This document shows positions 55,609-62,684 of a DNA stretch of 64,000 bases, one piece after another. Under the pieces are notes generated by a model, which saw only the letters and a list, made by a program, of their open reading frames with translations, had not been told where the DNA came from and did not search any database. Source of the DNA: Hyphomicrobiaceae bacterium (lineage in GTDB: Bacteria > Pseudomonadota > Alphaproteobacteria > Rhizobiales > Hyphomicrobiaceae). Within the stretch, counting starts at the first letter, position 1, and the number at the start of each line of letters is the position of its first letter. The DNA lies in the NCBI GenBank assembly GCA_022842785.1, contig JALHOW010000003.1, forward strand, positions 372,001-436,000. The letters run 5' to 3'. The position numbers and the translations under genes are program-made.

Positions 55609-57228
55609 ATGCGCTCGAAACTTGAACTGCGGAGCTTGATGCTCCTGCTTCTGGTTCTCCTGCCATTCAGTGCGGCAGCGCAGACCACAACACCTTCCCC
55701 CACGCCTCCTGCTGCTGCGCCACCGGCCGAGGAGACGCTGAAGCCCGAGCAGCTCGATTCGATCGTCGCACCGATCGCGCTCTACCCGGACAACCTGCTC
55801 GCGCAGGTGCTCATGGCCTCCACCTACCCCTTGGAGGTCGTGCAGGCTGCACGCTGGGCCGACGCGAACAAGGACCTCAAAGGCGACGCGCTCAAGCAGG
55901 CCATCGAGAAGCTGACCTGGGACGACAGCGTGAAGTCGCTGATCGCGACGCCCTCGGTGCTCGCCATGATGAGCAAGAAACTCGACTGGACGCAGAAGCT
56001 GGGCGATGCCGTGCTGGCCCAGGAGCCGGACCTCATGGACGCCGTCCAGCGCCTACGCGTGCGGGCGCAAGGTACGGACAAACTGAAATCGACGAAGGAA
56101 CAGAACGTCACGGTTCGGCAGGAGGGCGGAAAGCAGGTCGTCGCCATCCAGCCCACGAACCCTGAGACGGTATATGTGCCGTATTACGATCCAGCCGTCG
56201 TCTACGGCACGTGGCCTTATCCTGAGTACCCGGCCGAATACTACTACCCCGACGATTACTGGTTGCCCGGCGGCGTGATCGCGGCCGGGATTGCGTTCGG
56301 TACGGGCTATGCGCTCTGGCGCTGGTGGGACAACAACCATTGGCGCGGCCACATCGACTGGAACAAGCGCGATATCGATATCCGTCGCAACAACGTGGTC
56401 CAGAACTGGCAGCACAATCCGCAACACCGCCACGGCGTTGCGTACAACAACCCCAAGGTCAGGCAGCAGTTCGCCGGCGCGACGGGCCGCCCCGGTGACC
56501 GCGCGAAGGCTGGTGCAGGTGATCGCGCCAAGCAGGGCGGCAAGCAGGCCGGCGCCGGCCAGGCGAAGAGGCCCGCGCAGGGCAACAAGCAGGCGAAAGG
56601 CAAGGGCACGGCCCAGGGCAAGAAGACAGCCCAAGGCAAGGCACAGGGTAAAAAAACCGCTCAAGGCAAAGCACAAGGCAAGAAGTCCGCGCAGAGCAAA
56701 GGAAGCGGGCAGGCTAGGAAGTCAGCTCAAGCCAAGCAGCGGTCCACGCAGGCGAACCGCTCCAATCAGGCCAATCGCGCGCGTCAACAACAGGCTCGCG
56801 GCGCATCGCAGCGCACGCGGAACGTCGCGCGCGTGCAGCGTCAGAGCTACGCGCCACGGAGAAGCTACGGAGGAAGCCGCAGCTTCGGTGGCGGTGGGCG
56901 CAGCTTCGGCGGCGGTGGCCGTGGTGGCGGGCGTGGCGGTGGACGCCGCTCCGACATCCGGGTCAAGCACGACATCGCGCTGCTAGGCCGGCTCGAGAAT
57001 GGCCTTGGATGGTATCGCTTCGCCTACCGCGGCGGCACGCGCCAGTACGTCGGCGTGATGGCGCAGGAGGTAAGTCAAATAGCGCCCGGCGCCGTCATGC
57101 GTGAGCGCGATGGCACCATGCGCGTCGACTACGACAGGCTGGGGCTGAAGTTCCAGACGTACGATCAGTGGCTCGCGGGAGGCGGGCGCATACCTGCTTC
57201 GAACCGCGCTGTCGGCGCTGCTCGATAG
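55609..57228 (+). CDS. DUF3300 protein with basic repeats and a C-terminal S74-type chaperone domain
   Basis: A 539-residue exported protein. A signal peptide (about residues 1-25, ending SAAAQ) leads to a DUF3300 domain of about 190 residues with LDSIVAPIALYPDNLLAQVL and PTNPETVYVPYYDP. The middle is basic low complexity, with AQGKKTAQGK repeated twice and many Lys/Gln/Ala residues, then Gly/Arg/Ser-rich sequence. The last 95 residues (SDIRVKHDI, YRFAYRGGTRQYVGVMAQE, LGLKFQTYDQW) match the peptidase S74 intramolecular chaperone type, which cleaves itself after folding. ATG at 55609 puts the signal peptide first. The repeat uses varied codons, so the protein sequence itself is kept. Confidence 0.82.
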   Translation: MRSKLELRSLMLLLLVLLPFSAAAQTTTPSPTPPAAAPPAEETLKPEQLDSIVAPIALYPDNLLAQVLMASTYPLEVVQAARWADANKDLKGDALKQAIEKLTWDDSVKSLIATPSVLAMMSKKLDWTQKLGDAVLAQEPDLMDAVQRLRVRAQGTDKLKSTKEQNVTVRQEGGKQVVAIQPTNPETVYVPYYDPAVVYGTWPYPEYPAEYYYPDDYWLPGGVIAAGIAFGTGYALWRWWDNNHWRGHIDWNKRDIDIRRNNVVQNWQHNPQHRHGVAYNNPKVRQQFAGATGRPGDRAKAGAGDRAKQGGKQAGAGQAKRPAQGNKQAKGKGTAQGKKTAQGKAQGKKTAQGKAQGKKSAQSKGSGQARKSAQAKQRSTQANRSNQANRARQQQARGASQRTRNVARVQRQSYAPRRSYGGSRSFGGGGRSFGGGGRGGGRGGGRRSDIRVKHDIALLGRLENGLGWYRFAYRGGTRQYVGVMAQEVSQIAPGAVMRERDGTMRVDYDRLGLKFQTYDQWLAGGGRIPASNRAVGAAR

Positions 57229-57286
57229 ACTGACGGTGGCGCCGGGATGGAAGCATTCCGGCGCCGCTTCGACGCTTGAGGCCGCG

Positions 57287-57568
57287 CTATTTCCTGACCT
57301 CGACGCGCGCCGCCATGTCCGGAACGAGCGTCACGAGGTAGGTGGCGTTTTTGCAGGTCAGAACCCAGACCGAGAGATGAGGCTTCGACGCCCGCACATC
57401 CCGCTCGGCACTGCGAGGCTCGTCGCAGGTATGGCCCTGCAGGCGCACTTGGGCCGCAATGATGCCAACGGGCGTGTCCTGGGCCAAGGAGATACCAGCC
57501 GCTCCCGTACACAAGGCAAGCGAGAGAATTCCAACGAACACTCCGGTCGAACGATCCTTGCTCGTCAT
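57287..57568 (-). CDS. Small secreted protein of unknown function
   Basis: A 93-residue protein with a signal peptide (hydrophobic GVFVGILSLALCTGAAG, cleavage near LAQ). The mature part is about 65 residues and has two cysteines (GHTCDEP and LTCKNATY) that could form a disulfide. I do not recognise the family. It is convergent to the DUF3300 gene. Confidence 0.6.
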   Translation of the reverse strand: MTSKDRSTGVFVGILSLALCTGAAGISLAQDTPVGIIAAQVRLQGHTCDEPRSAERDVRASKPHLSVWVLTCKNATYLVTLVPDMAARVEVRK

Positions 57569-57808
57569 GGAAAGCCCCTGTTCTGGCTCGATCCTCCACA
57601 TTGGCCCGACGATCCGTCGCTCTGATCATCGAGTAAATCAGGGAAAGCCGCGAGTGTGGCCGGGGCGGACCATGAGGGCCCGCGATGCGTGTCAGCTCCT
57701 GTACCGATAGCAGCGGGGCGTGCGACAACGCGGATGATTGCCTGCGCGGGTGCTTCTCTGGCTTCTAGCGCGCCCGTGCACCATCAAAGTCATCGAGGGG
57801 GAAATCAC

Positions 57809-58213
57809 ATGGCCAAGTTCTTCGGCATTACGTTGCCGCGCCTGCTGCTGGGGGCCGTCTTTCTATTCAGCGCGGTGGACGGCTTCTACTTTCTCGCCAC
57901 AGGGCAGAACTTCATCCATCCGCCGAAGACGCCGCAGGCCGTGCAGTTCGAGGCAGGCCTCATCGCCAGCGGCTTTCTGTGGCCGCTGCTGAAGGCGGTG
58001 AACCTCGTCGGTGGGCTCAGCCTGCTCGCGAACCGGGCGCCGGCGTTTGGTCTCGCGCTGCTGCTGCCGATCATCACGGTGATCATCGGCTTCCACATTT
58101 TCCTCAACCAACAGGGCCTGCCGGTTGCGGCCATTCTCGCCGTGCTCAGCGCGCTGCTGATCCGGGCGTATTGGCCGCAGTATCGGGTGCTGTTCGAACC
58201 AGCGCGGGCTTAA
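57809..58213 (+). CDS. DoxX-like membrane protein
   Basis: A 134-residue integral membrane protein with four hydrophobic segments. The first helix carries LPRLLLGAVFLFSAVDGF, the usual DoxX-like beginning, and LLKAVNLVGGLSLLANR follows in the third. DoxX proteins have poorly defined roles. GAGGGGG precedes the ATG at 57809; the frame is open upstream but that part lacks a membrane pattern. Confidence 0.8.
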   Translation: MAKFFGITLPRLLLGAVFLFSAVDGFYFLATGQNFIHPPKTPQAVQFEAGLIASGFLWPLLKAVNLVGGLSLLANRAPAFGLALLLPIITVIIGFHIFLNQQGLPVAAILAVLSALLIRAYWPQYRVLFEPARA

Positions 58214-58242
58214 CGCGCCCGAAGTGAGCAGCCGGGCACGCT

Positions 58243-59316
58243 TTACGCGTCGTCCCGGACGACCTGCGGTGGTGCCGTCAGCTCGTAACGGAAGCCGTCA
58301 CCATCAAATATCATTCGAGCCTGACCGCTGAATGCCGTCGACACGAAGCGCATGAGAACTTTGGTGCCGAAGCCCTCGCGCGCCGGCTTGCCGGCATTCT
58401 GGGCGCAGAGCTCGCGCCACGTAAAGCTGAAGCCGGCAGGGTTCCATTTTACCTCGACGATGCCATCGCCCGTCGAGAGCGCGCCGTACTTGATGGCGTT
58501 CGTGATGAGCTCATTGAGGGCCAGAGACAGTGCGATCGCCAGGTTCGGCTTCAAGCGTAGTTCCGGGCCGGATATGCGCACTCTGTCCTGGAAATTCGGA
58601 TGCGCGGCCAAGGCCTGATCGACAAGCTCGCGCACAGTCGATTCAACTGCGGCGTCGGCCAGCAGGAAAGTCTGGTTCCGATTGAGCGCGCCCAGACGCT
58701 GCGCGATACTCTCACGCGCCTCGTCGAGATCGCGCGCGTGCCTGAGCGACATGGACGTGACGGCGGACACCATCGTCAGCAGATTTCGCATGCGATGCGC
58801 CAGCTCGGCGTTCATGACGCTGAGGCGCTCCTCGGCAAGCACGGTCTCGGTCGTCTCGAAGACCGTATCCATCATGCCGCCGACTTCGCCGTCCTCCCTC
58901 CGAATGGGGCTGTAACAGAACGTGAAATACGCCTGCTCCGGGTAGCCGTGCCGGTCGACCACAAGGGGGAAGTTCGCGATGTATGTGGCCTCGCCTGCGA
59001 ACGCCTTTTCGACCATGGGCTTCAGGTCGTCCCAAGCCTCCGCCCAGACATCGTTGAACGGTCGACCGATGGCCGAAGGCTTCTCGCCGAGAATGGGCTT
59101 GAAGGCGTCGTTGTGGAAGGTGATCAGCTCGGGCCCCCAGACGATCGCCTTGGGGAAATGCGAGGAGAGCATCATGCCGAGCGCTGTGCGGAGCGAGTGC
59201 GGCCACTGGTGCATGGGACCGAGCGGCGAATCCGACCAGTCGGAAGCGGCAATCTCCTCAGCCGCCCTGCCGCCACCAGATAGAAATGCCGGCAGATTGT
59301 CCAACGATGCCTCCAC
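58243..59316 (-). CDS. PAS-HWE sensor histidine kinase
   Basis: A 357-residue cytosolic sensor kinase. The N-terminal half is a PAS-like input domain (FPKAIVWGPELITFHNDAFKPILG and a GGMMDTVFETTETVLAEE exit helix). The kinase half has the HWE family features: AELAHRMRNLLTMV with the phospho-acceptor His near residue 171, NELITNAIKYGALS in the N-box and a Trp-Arg-Glu (FTWREL). HWE kinases often feed the general stress response through PhyR, but no PhyR-NepR-EcfG gene lies in this window. Confidence 0.88.
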   Translation of the reverse strand: MEASLDNLPAFLSGGGRAAEEIAASDWSDSPLGPMHQWPHSLRTALGMMLSSHFPKAIVWGPELITFHNDAFKPILGEKPSAIGRPFNDVWAEAWDDLKPMVEKAFAGEATYIANFPLVVDRHGYPEQAYFTFCYSPIRREDGEVGGMMDTVFETTETVLAEERLSVMNAELAHRMRNLLTMVSAVTSMSLRHARDLDEARESIAQRLGALNRNQTFLLADAAVESTVRELVDQALAAHPNFQDRVRISGPELRLKPNLAIALSLALNELITNAIKYGALSTGDGIVEVKWNPAGFSFTWRELCAQNAGKPAREGFGTKVLMRFVSTAFSGQARMIFDGDGFRYELTAPPQVVRDDA

Positions 59317-59632
59317 GACGATATCGAGGGCGTCGGACCCTGTGAGGTCTACCGCTTCGGCGCAACTCTCTCCAAAGGCTCATAGAACCTTGTTTAATAA
59401 CGCGCAATATCAATTGTTGCAGGGAGGGGTGCGGCGGGCCGGGGTGGATTGGCAGTAGCATCGGGAAATGTTCGAGGCGGAGACGGCATGAGACTGCTTG
59501 TCGCTGGAAATTTCCCGACAGCCACGCTTTCCCCGTTGAGCCGATGCAGACCTGAACAAGTGCAGCAACGACGGACTGATATCCTGCGGAGACTAGGTGC
59601 GCTACCGCACTGCCGAGATGCAAGCCCCGCAT
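59317..59632. other. Gene-free spacer downstream of the reverse transcriptase
   Basis: This 316-bp stretch lies between the starts of the HWE kinase (minus) and the stop of the RT gene (minus). I find no supportable gene on either strand. It contains a 9-bp inverted repeat, TCGGGAAAT (59461-59469) and ATTTCCCGA (59510-59518), 40 bp apart, and an AT-rich part near 59390-59420 that could hold the kinase promoter. No second gene follows the RT, so the RT acts without a coded partner here. Confidence 0.5.
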
Positions 59633-61126
59633 TTAGACTCGCTCGATGTCGTAGCCATCGAGGATGGTGACGCCGTGCGTGCGCATCAGCTGAGCCGAGC
59701 GATCGCGGCTCGATTTTCTATTGTGAGGCAATGCATCATGGACGGAACGTTTCGCCATGAGAGCCATGTGCGCCCGCTGACGCTTGAGCTGCCAGAAGAT
59801 GGGTGCACCGCGTTCTCCCAGGATGGACGTCGCGCGGCGTGCATAGGACCAGAACGTCCACCCGTCGGGCCCTTTCGACGGATCAAAATCCTCAACGCGA
59901 CCGAACTTTTGCATCAGCCGATCAATGTTGAAGCGCGACAGCAGAAAGGTTTCATCCTTGCCGCGGTAGCGGCGAACAAGGGCGATGGCTTCGGCACCCA
60001 ACACCTTCGCCATCTTGCGATTGAGGTTGGCAAGCGTACTGTCGCGCAGATACACGTGCTCACCGTCGAAGCGGAAGCCGAGGTATTCGAGGCCGTTGCG
60101 GCGACGTCCGTGAACGCACCTGTACGCCACACGGCCATTGTCAACTCGGAACGCGATGGTTGACGACTTCTCGGGCTTGATGACTAACTGATCACCCGCC
60201 TGCCTGATTAATTTCGAGGCATAGTTCCGCGCGCCGCGTCCGGCGCGGCCATCACCGGGAAGAACGATGAGAATATCGTCCGAGTAGCGGAAATAGATGC
60301 CACCGCGGTCACGCACATAGCGGGCCATATCGGCGTCGAAGTCCATCAGATAGGCATTGGCCAGCAAATCGGAGAGCGGGGTGCCCTGCGGAATGCCGTA
60401 GGAATTCTTGTTCGGCACGATCAGGTCGTCGGTGCCGGCGATCTTGCTACGAAAATCCGCCGGCGAGCAAAGCTGGAGAGGCATCTCTCGCTTGGACTTG
60501 TGGTACTCCCAGCCGCCGTTGGGTAGGCGATGGGCAAAGCCGAGGCGCTCGTAGGCGAGATCGCGGTCGACCTCGGCGTAACGGGTGATAGCCTTGAACA
60601 CGGCCCAATGATCGTCGGGCAAGCGCTCGACGCCGAGCAGGCCGCACCAGACCCGTTTCAATCGGTCATGGTCGATGCTTTCGAAGAATTTGCTGATGTC
60701 GAGGGCGACGGCGCAGCAGTTGCCGAGCCGCGCCACTGCAGAGAACGCCTCGTCGGCGAAGTGAATGTTGCATTTTCCCCCGCCATGCGGTGCGGCGGGA
60801 ATCTTCCGGTAGGCGATGACGTTGTCAGCAATCCCGAGTTCGACGAGTTGGCACTCGTAGCGCTCCGAGAGCAAATGCCGGTAGTAGGAGTAGATGTAGG
60901 CGTCGCCTCTGGCGGCATAGCGAATCTTGCGCGACTTCTTTTCGTCCGTCTTCTCCTTGCGGCCGAACGGCCACCATTCCTCGCGAAACAAGAGCAGCGG
61001 GTAGAAGGCGTGCGAGCGCACGCAGGCGGGATCGGTCGCGAGCGCCGTGGCCTCGTCAATCGACAGCGGCGCATCGAAATGCGGATACGTCTTCAGCTTG
61101 TCGCGCGTGAGTGCCCATTTCCCCAT
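59633..61126 (-). CDS. Reverse transcriptase, defence-associated (DRT/UG) class, DRT2-like
   Basis: A 497-residue RNA-directed DNA polymerase. RT motif A is ALDISKFFESIDH with Asp143, the template-handling motif is GIPQGTPLS (244-252), and the catalytic YSDD is at 281-284. The N-terminal region (YPHFDAPLS near 14-22, AYIYSYYRHLLSERYE at 76-91, GISD-like GIADNVIAYR, and GKCNIHFA) and the thumb part LEYLGFRFDG are like UG/DRT antiphage RTs, most like DRT2. It lacks the VTG motif of retron RTs and the maturase domain of group II introns. ATG at 61126 was used; the frame is open to 61240 through a hairpin. No partner gene is adjacent; about 300 bp of hairpin-rich DNA lies upstream. The subtype assignment is from recall of family sequences and needs a search. 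Confidence 0.8.
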   Translation of the reverse strand: MGKWALTRDKLKTYPHFDAPLSIDEATALATDPACVRSHAFYPLLLFREEWWPFGRKEKTDEKKSRKIRYAARGDAYIYSYYRHLLSERYECQLVELGIADNVIAYRKIPAAPHGGGKCNIHFADEAFSAVARLGNCCAVALDISKFFESIDHDRLKRVWCGLLGVERLPDDHWAVFKAITRYAEVDRDLAYERLGFAHRLPNGGWEYHKSKREMPLQLCSPADFRSKIAGTDDLIVPNKNSYGIPQGTPLSDLLANAYLMDFDADMARYVRDRGGIYFRYSDDILIVLPGDGRAGRGARNYASKLIRQAGDQLVIKPEKSSTIAFRVDNGRVAYRCVHGRRRNGLEYLGFRFDGEHVYLRDSTLANLNRKMAKVLGAEAIALVRRYRGKDETFLLSRFNIDRLMQKFGRVEDFDPSKGPDGWTFWSYARRATSILGERGAPIFWQLKRQRAHMALMAKRSVHDALPHNRKSSRDRSAQLMRTHGVTILDGYDIERV

Positions 61127-61139
61127 GCCCACCCCCGCG

Positions 61140-61442
61140 AGAGGGGACAGGAGCACCGGGCGCGTCCGGTTGTGCTCCTGTCCCGCACTGACTTTCGCGA
61201 GTAGCGTCACGCCACTCTTGCCGCGCATTCTTCCGAACAAAGTCGGTTACGCTGTCGTCGTGGCGCTTCGCGTCACATTGGGCGACCCGCCGAGGAACTC
61301 TGGAACAGGAGCATCGTTGTCGATGCAGCTATTCTGTCGTAGTCTCGCCTGGTGGCTTGACAGTCATAACATCTCACTCCGACGACCGATCGTCGGATGC
61401 GCTCGTAAATGGGTATGGTTAGCGGCAAATCAAGAGGCGGGC
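61140..61442 (-). ncRNA. Candidate structured non-coding RNA upstream of the reverse transcriptase
   Basis: The gene-free DNA before the RT is dense in perfect stems: a 13-bp stem (61144-61156 with 61172-61184) 18 bp from the RT start codon, GCATCG/CGATGC with a 4-base loop at 61311-61326 (loop ACAA on the RNA), and a 7-bp stem with a 4-base loop at 61379-61396. Weaker ones are CTGTC/GACAG at 61334-61363 and CGCCAC/GTGGCG at 61210-61265. DRT2 RTs copy a neighbouring RNA of about this size. Ends are estimates; the 5' end follows from the promoter proposed at 61449-61478. Confidence 0.45.
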
Positions 61443-61448
61443 CTAGGA

Positions 61449-61478
61449 ATTTTAGATTGCGCATACAAGCGCAATAAA
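61449..61478 (-). promoter_or_regulatory. Possible promoter of the RT leader RNA
   Basis: On the minus strand TTTATT (61473-61478) and TAAAAT (61449-61454) are separated by 18 bp. The spacer contains TTGCGC/GCGCAA, a 6-bp inverted repeat (61457-61474). Transcription would begin near 61442. The -35 box is a weak match, so this is tentative. A further stem, GCCAGAT/ATCTGGC (61481-61508), lies just upstream. Confidence 0.3.
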
Positions 61479-61537
61479 CCGCCAGATTGGCCGATGGCGA
61501 CATCTGGCAAACCCGCTTTGCCCCCCTCCCCCCAACC

Positions 61538-61616
61538 CTATAAAAGACGGGGGTCCGGGGGTGTCCCCCGGTCGGGGCGTGGGGCCGAGGCCCCACTCGC
61601 GCCGCGAGGCGCGTCA
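61538..61616. repeat. Intergenic palindromic repeat, copy 6
   Basis: Stems CCGGGGG/CCCCCGG (61555-61571) and GTGGGGCC/GGCCCCAC (61579-61596), then CGCGCCGCGAGGCGCG, in the family order, starting with an AT-rich TATAAAAGA. It marks the boundary between the RT leader and the next gene and may act as a terminator or insulator. Confidence 0.75.
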
Positions 61617-61661
61617 TACGCACATGGCCCCCGCTGAATGATCCTCGAACCGGCGCGATCC

Positions 61662-62636
61662 ATGCCTGCTCTGCCCGTCCGCGCCGGTCGCCTGTTCCTC
61701 CTCACCATGGTGATGCTGATGACCGCCACACTTGCCCGCGCCGGCAGCCACGACGATCTCGCCGTGACGGTGACCAACGGCTCGGAGCCGGTGCTGTGCG
61801 CGGAGAAGGACAACATCTCGATCGACTTCACGTCGGACACGGTGCGCAGCTATCGCATCGAGGCGGCGCATCCGGCGTACATCACCTCCATTCAGCGCGA
61901 TAGTTTCGAGGCCGACTGGACGGACTGCGACATGAGCGGCGATCCGGTGCACCACAGCGATGTGAAGGTGCCGACGCGCAAGACGATCTACGAGGAGCCG
62001 GACATCTGGCTGGTCGGCTGGACGATGCCGACGTTCTGGCGGCCGTCGACGGCGACGGTGCGGATCGGCGACCGCGTGGAGAAGGGCCTGCATCTGGTGC
62101 AGGTGTGGATGATCCGGCCCATGGGGGGCGAGGAGGTGCTCGTCTTCTATCCGCAGGACGGGTACTGGCGTATGCGGCCCAAGGCGCCGGCCGGGCTCGC
62201 GCCGACGGCGTTCGGCTCGTCGATGCTGATCGGGCCGATCGAAATGGACGGACGGCCGATTGTCAGGATCAAGGAGATCGCGTTCGATCCCAAAACGCGG
62301 ACATTCAAGCTGGACTTCGAGGTCGGCGGGTCGGCGACGATCAAGCTCGCGCATATCGACCAGAACCGTCAGACGCTTGAAGTCTCCATGGACAAACCCA
62401 TATCCGGTAAGCCCTTCGCGGGCCTGCGCTCCATGTACGTAACAGAGTTCAACAACGACGTGGCGCGGATCGGGGTGCGCGAGCCTGGTGCCAAGGGCTG
62501 GCGCGAGAGCCCGATCCTGAACTTCCAGACATCTACTGCCAGTGCAGTGTGGATGGGGCGCACCACCATCTCGCGACATAATACGTCATCACCGGATATC
62601 GTCCTGAACGGGTTCTCGGCGGCGCCCCGTCCGTAG
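61662..62636 (+). CDS. Secreted protein of unknown function
   Basis: A 324-residue protein with a signal peptide (hydrophobic LFLLTMVMLMTATLA, cleavage near ARA-GSH). The mature part is about 300 residues with an even mix of beta-type sequence and only two cysteines. No domain is recognised. ATG at 61662 gives the best signal peptide; ATG at 61638 is also possible. It lies between the RT leader and uvrA and is transcribed in the direction of uvrA. Confidence 0.75.
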   Translation: MPALPVRAGRLFLLTMVMLMTATLARAGSHDDLAVTVTNGSEPVLCAEKDNISIDFTSDTVRSYRIEAAHPAYITSIQRDSFEADWTDCDMSGDPVHHSDVKVPTRKTIYEEPDIWLVGWTMPTFWRPSTATVRIGDRVEKGLHLVQVWMIRPMGGEEVLVFYPQDGYWRMRPKAPAGLAPTAFGSSMLIGPIEMDGRPIVRIKEIAFDPKTRTFKLDFEVGGSATIKLAHIDQNRQTLEVSMDKPISGKPFAGLRSMYVTEFNNDVARIGVREPGAKGWRESPILNFQTSTASAVWMGRTTISRHNTSSPDIVLNGFSAAPRP

Positions 62637-62684
62637 TAAGGTCGGCGCGGAAAGTGGCGCCCCTAACCGCCCAGCCGAGCCATC

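Noticed and set aside
56580-56730. Repeat tract in the DUF3300 gene as a DNA-level satellite
   Set aside because: The repeated residues are coded by different codons in each unit, so the protein sequence is kept rather than the DNA; it is part of the gene.
59449-59670. A 73-residue plus-strand protein between the HWE kinase and the RT
   Set aside because: Codon use and sequence look random, it overlaps the end of the RT gene in the antisense direction and has no start signal.
59633-61126. Retron or group II intron reverse transcriptase
   Set aside because: The RT is longer than retron RTs, lacks the VTG motif after the catalytic core and has no nearby msr-msd with flanking inverted ends that I can see. 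No maturase domain or intron ends are visible, so the UG/DRT class fits better.
61273-61623. A protein gene of about 116 residues on the minus strand upstream of the RT
   Set aside because: It runs through a palindromic repeat and the hairpins, has no ribosome site and no recognisable domain. It is kept only as an open frame of possible interest to the RT system.
62637-62684. LexA (SOS) box before uvrA
   Set aside because: I looked for the GTTC-N7-GTTC form known in alphaproteobacteria and found only a single half-site, in the upstream gene.
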